Positions 62,656-64,000 of a stretch of 64,000 nucleotides of DNA are shown piece after piece. The stretch lies in the NCBI RefSeq assembly GCF_003143855.1, contig NZ_QFRK01000031.1:1-64000 (forward strand), given 5' to 3'. The position numbers were made by a program, and so were the translations under genes. This stretch comes from Streptomyces sp. NWU339 (GTDB lineage: Bacteria; Actinomycetota; Actinomycetes; Streptomycetales; Streptomycetaceae). The notes under the pieces are model-generated. The model saw only the letters and a program-made list of their open reading frames with translations, did not search any database and was not told the DNA's origin. How positions within the stretch are numbered: the first letter of the stretch is position 1; every line of letters begins with the position of its first letter.

Positions 62656-64000
62656 GGGGCCGGTCCCCGTCCGAGCGGCGGCGCCCGGCTCGTCCGGTTC
62701 GTGCAGCTCCTGCAGCTCGAACCAGATGCTCTTCCCCTTGCCCCGGGGGTCGACGCCCCAGGTGTGGGCCAGGAGTTCGATCAGGAGGAGGCCGCGGCCG
62801 GACGACGCCAGCTCGCCTGGTGTGCGCCGGTGCGGGAGGTCGTCGCCCGCGTCGGTGACCTCGATCCGCATCCGGCGTCCCTCCCGCCCGCCGATGACCT
62901 CGGCGACGAGCAGTGCGTCGGTGTCGGTGTGCACGAGGACGTTGGTGAGCATCTCCGACAGCAGCAATACCGCCGAGTCGACCTGGTCCGGTGAGCACCA
63001 GTCGTGCAGCAGTTCGCGCAGGTGCTGCCGGGCCTCCGAGACCCGTTCCGGCTCGGTCTGCTCCACCGTCAGCATGGTGCGGCGCACCGACGGCCCCGTC
63101 AGGCCCTGTCCGGTGCCGTGGCCGCGGTCGTGGCCCTGTCGGGAGAGCAGCAGCAGGGCGATGTCGTCCTCGCGGCGGTCGATCAGGGGTCCGGGGGTGT
63201 GGTGCGAGCAGGGGCCGTGGACGGCCTGCACCAGGGCGTCGGCCAGCTCCTCCAGTCCGCCCCGGTGGTGTTCGAGGATGCCGCGCAGCCGCTGCCAGCC
63301 GGTGTCCAGGTCGTGGCCGCCGGTCTCGATCAGACCGTCCGTGCAGACCAGCATGGTCTCGCCGGGTTCCAGGACTATGCGGGTGGTGGGGTAGTCGGCG
63401 TCCGGGTCGATGCCCAGCGGGAGCCCGCCGGCCGTCGGCCGGGTCAGCACGGTCGCGTCGGGCATGCGGACCGCCGGGTCGGGGTGTCCCGCGCGGGCGA
63501 CCTCCAGTACCCCGTTGACGGGGTCGACCTCGACGTACAGGCAGGTCGCGAAGCGCAGCTCGTAGGGGTCGGCCTCGCCGATCCCGTACAGGAAGCGGGA
63601 GGCGCGGGAGAGCACGGCGTCGGGCCGGTGCCCCTCGGAGGCGTACGCCCGCAGGGCTATGCGCAGCTGGCCCATGATCCCGGCCGCCTGGACGTCATGG
63701 CCCTGCACATCCCCGATGACCAGGGCGAACCGTCCGCTCGGCAGCGGGATGACGTCGTACCAGTCGCCGCCGACCTGGAGGCCGCCGCCGGTGGGGACGT
63801 ACCGGGCGGCGACGCTCATTCCCGGGATGCGCTGCGGGCCGAGCTTCGGCAGCATCGAGCGCTGCAGACCCTCGGTGAGGGCCCGCTCGCTCTCGGCGGT
63901 CCCCGCGCGGGACAGCGCCTGGGCCAGCATCCGCGCCACGGTGGTCAGCACCGACCGCTCGTCGGGGGTGAAGGCGACCGGGTGGGCGAAGGCCGCCAGC
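62647..64000 (-). CDS. SpoIIE-type PP2C phosphatase with GAF and HATPase domains (partial, cut by window edge)
   Basis: The gene runs off the right edge: the frame stays open through 64000, reading L-A-A-F-A-H-P-V-A-F-T-P-D-E-R-S, the typical end of a GAF domain. Inside the window are the PP2C/SpoIIE phosphatase domain (D-W-Y-D-V-I-P, G-D-V-Q-G-H-D-V-Q-A-A, C-T-D-G-L-I-E) and a C-terminal HATPase_c anti-sigma-like kinase domain (L-L-S-E-M-L-T-N-V-L-V-H-T, then G-R-G-L-L-L-I-E). Such proteins control sigma factors through phosphorylation of anti-anti-sigma partners. An internal GTG at 63951 is not the true start. Confidence 0.9.
   Translation of the reverse strand, partial: LAAFAHPVAFTPDERSVLTTVARMLAQALSRAGTAESERALTEGLQRSMLPKLGPQRIPGMSVAARYVPTGGGLQVGGDWYDVIPLPSGRFALVIGDVQGHDVQAAGIMGQLRIALRAYASEGHRPDAVLSRASRFLYGIGEADPYELRFATCLYVEVDPVNGVLEVARAGHPDPAVRMPDATVLTRPTAGGLPLGIDPDADYPTTRIVLEPGETMLVCTDGLIETGGHDLDTGWQRLRGILEHHRGGLEELADALVQAVHGPCSHHTPGPLIDRREDDIALLLLSRQGHDRGHGTGQGLTGPSVRRTMLTVEQTEPERVSEARQHLRELLHDWCSPDQVDSAVLLLSEMLTNVLVHTDTDALLVAEVIGGREGRRMRIEVTDAGDDLPHRRTPGELASSGRGLLLIELLAHTWGVDPRGKGKSIWFELQELHEPDEPGAAARTGTGPSR

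Overview
The window is high-GC actinobacterial DNA and looks like a Streptomyces chromosome core. Supporting signs are the two complete branched-chain 2-oxo acid dehydrogenase (bkd) operons, two receptor-type Ser/Thr kinases (one with a PASTA domain), a proteasome activator of the Bpa family, a mycothiol-type (DinB/MDMPI) enzyme, a DUF6458 protein, a SpoIIE/GAF phosphatase, GTG starts and many 4-bp start/stop overlaps. A near-perfect ParB-binding parS sequence sits at 11465-11480. Since Streptomyces parS sites cluster around oriC, the window is probably origin-proximal. From memory, S. coelicolor also carries two bkd clusters flanking Ser/Thr kinases near oriC (SCO38xx); I could not check this.

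Left part (1-25649), core-like: an rRNA/tRNA methyltransferase; a PaaN / 3-hydroxyacyl-CoA dehydrogenase / TetR (PaaR-like) group; BkdR and the first bkd operon (E1 alpha, E1 beta, E2); MobA-DUF6457 and MoeA for molybdenum cofactor; a K+ channel; a DrrAB-type ABC exporter; a quinone oxidoreductase; a surface-protein-like ORF; Bpa; two divergent Ser/Thr kinases; and the second bkd operon. The same TetR-type dyad (ACCGAAC-R-ATCGGT) lies in the paaN/3-HAD divergent promoter and in front of the first bkd operon, which suggests one regulator links acyl-CoA oxidation with branched-chain oxo acid breakdown.

Middle part (25685-49761), accessory: a phage-type BRO-N protein is followed by a 23-kb catabolic island. 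The first block (26897-35411) has an aconitase, a short citrate-synthase/citryl-CoA-lyase-like protein, a class III CoA transferase, IclR, an MHS-type transporter and an MmgE/PrpD protein. A MarR gene stands alone between two hairpin terminators. The second block (36328-49761) has a flavin monooxygenase, an acyl-CoA ligase, a second lyase plus CoA-transferase pair, a second MHS transporter, a class I P450 system (P450, [2Fe-2S] ferredoxin, reductase), a two-subunit intradiol dioxygenase, an enoyl-CoA hydratase, a thioesterase, and a flavin reductase with an extra IclR-effector-like domain. My reading, which is inference, is a pathway that hydroxylates or demethylates an aromatic acid, cleaves the ring between the hydroxyls, and finishes through CoA transfer and citryl-CoA-lyase-type C-C cleavage with aconitase/PrpD-type remodelling. 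It does not look like the ordinary beta-ketoadipate route, because pcaB, pcaC, pcaD and pcaIJ are absent. Related GTTGAC/GTCAAC dyads precede three of its transcription units.

Right part (49773-64000), core-like again: a D-Ala-D-Ala carboxypeptidase, GntR and MFS genes, an MDMPI-type enzyme, a nitrilase-family amidohydrolase, a VOC protein, a LURP-one-like protein, DUF6458, an M18 aminopeptidase, a large acyl-CoA dehydrogenase, an SseB-like protein, pirin, an AI-2E-family permease and a SpoIIE-type phosphatase cut by the window edge. I saw no rRNA, tRNA, CRISPR array, transposase or integrase.
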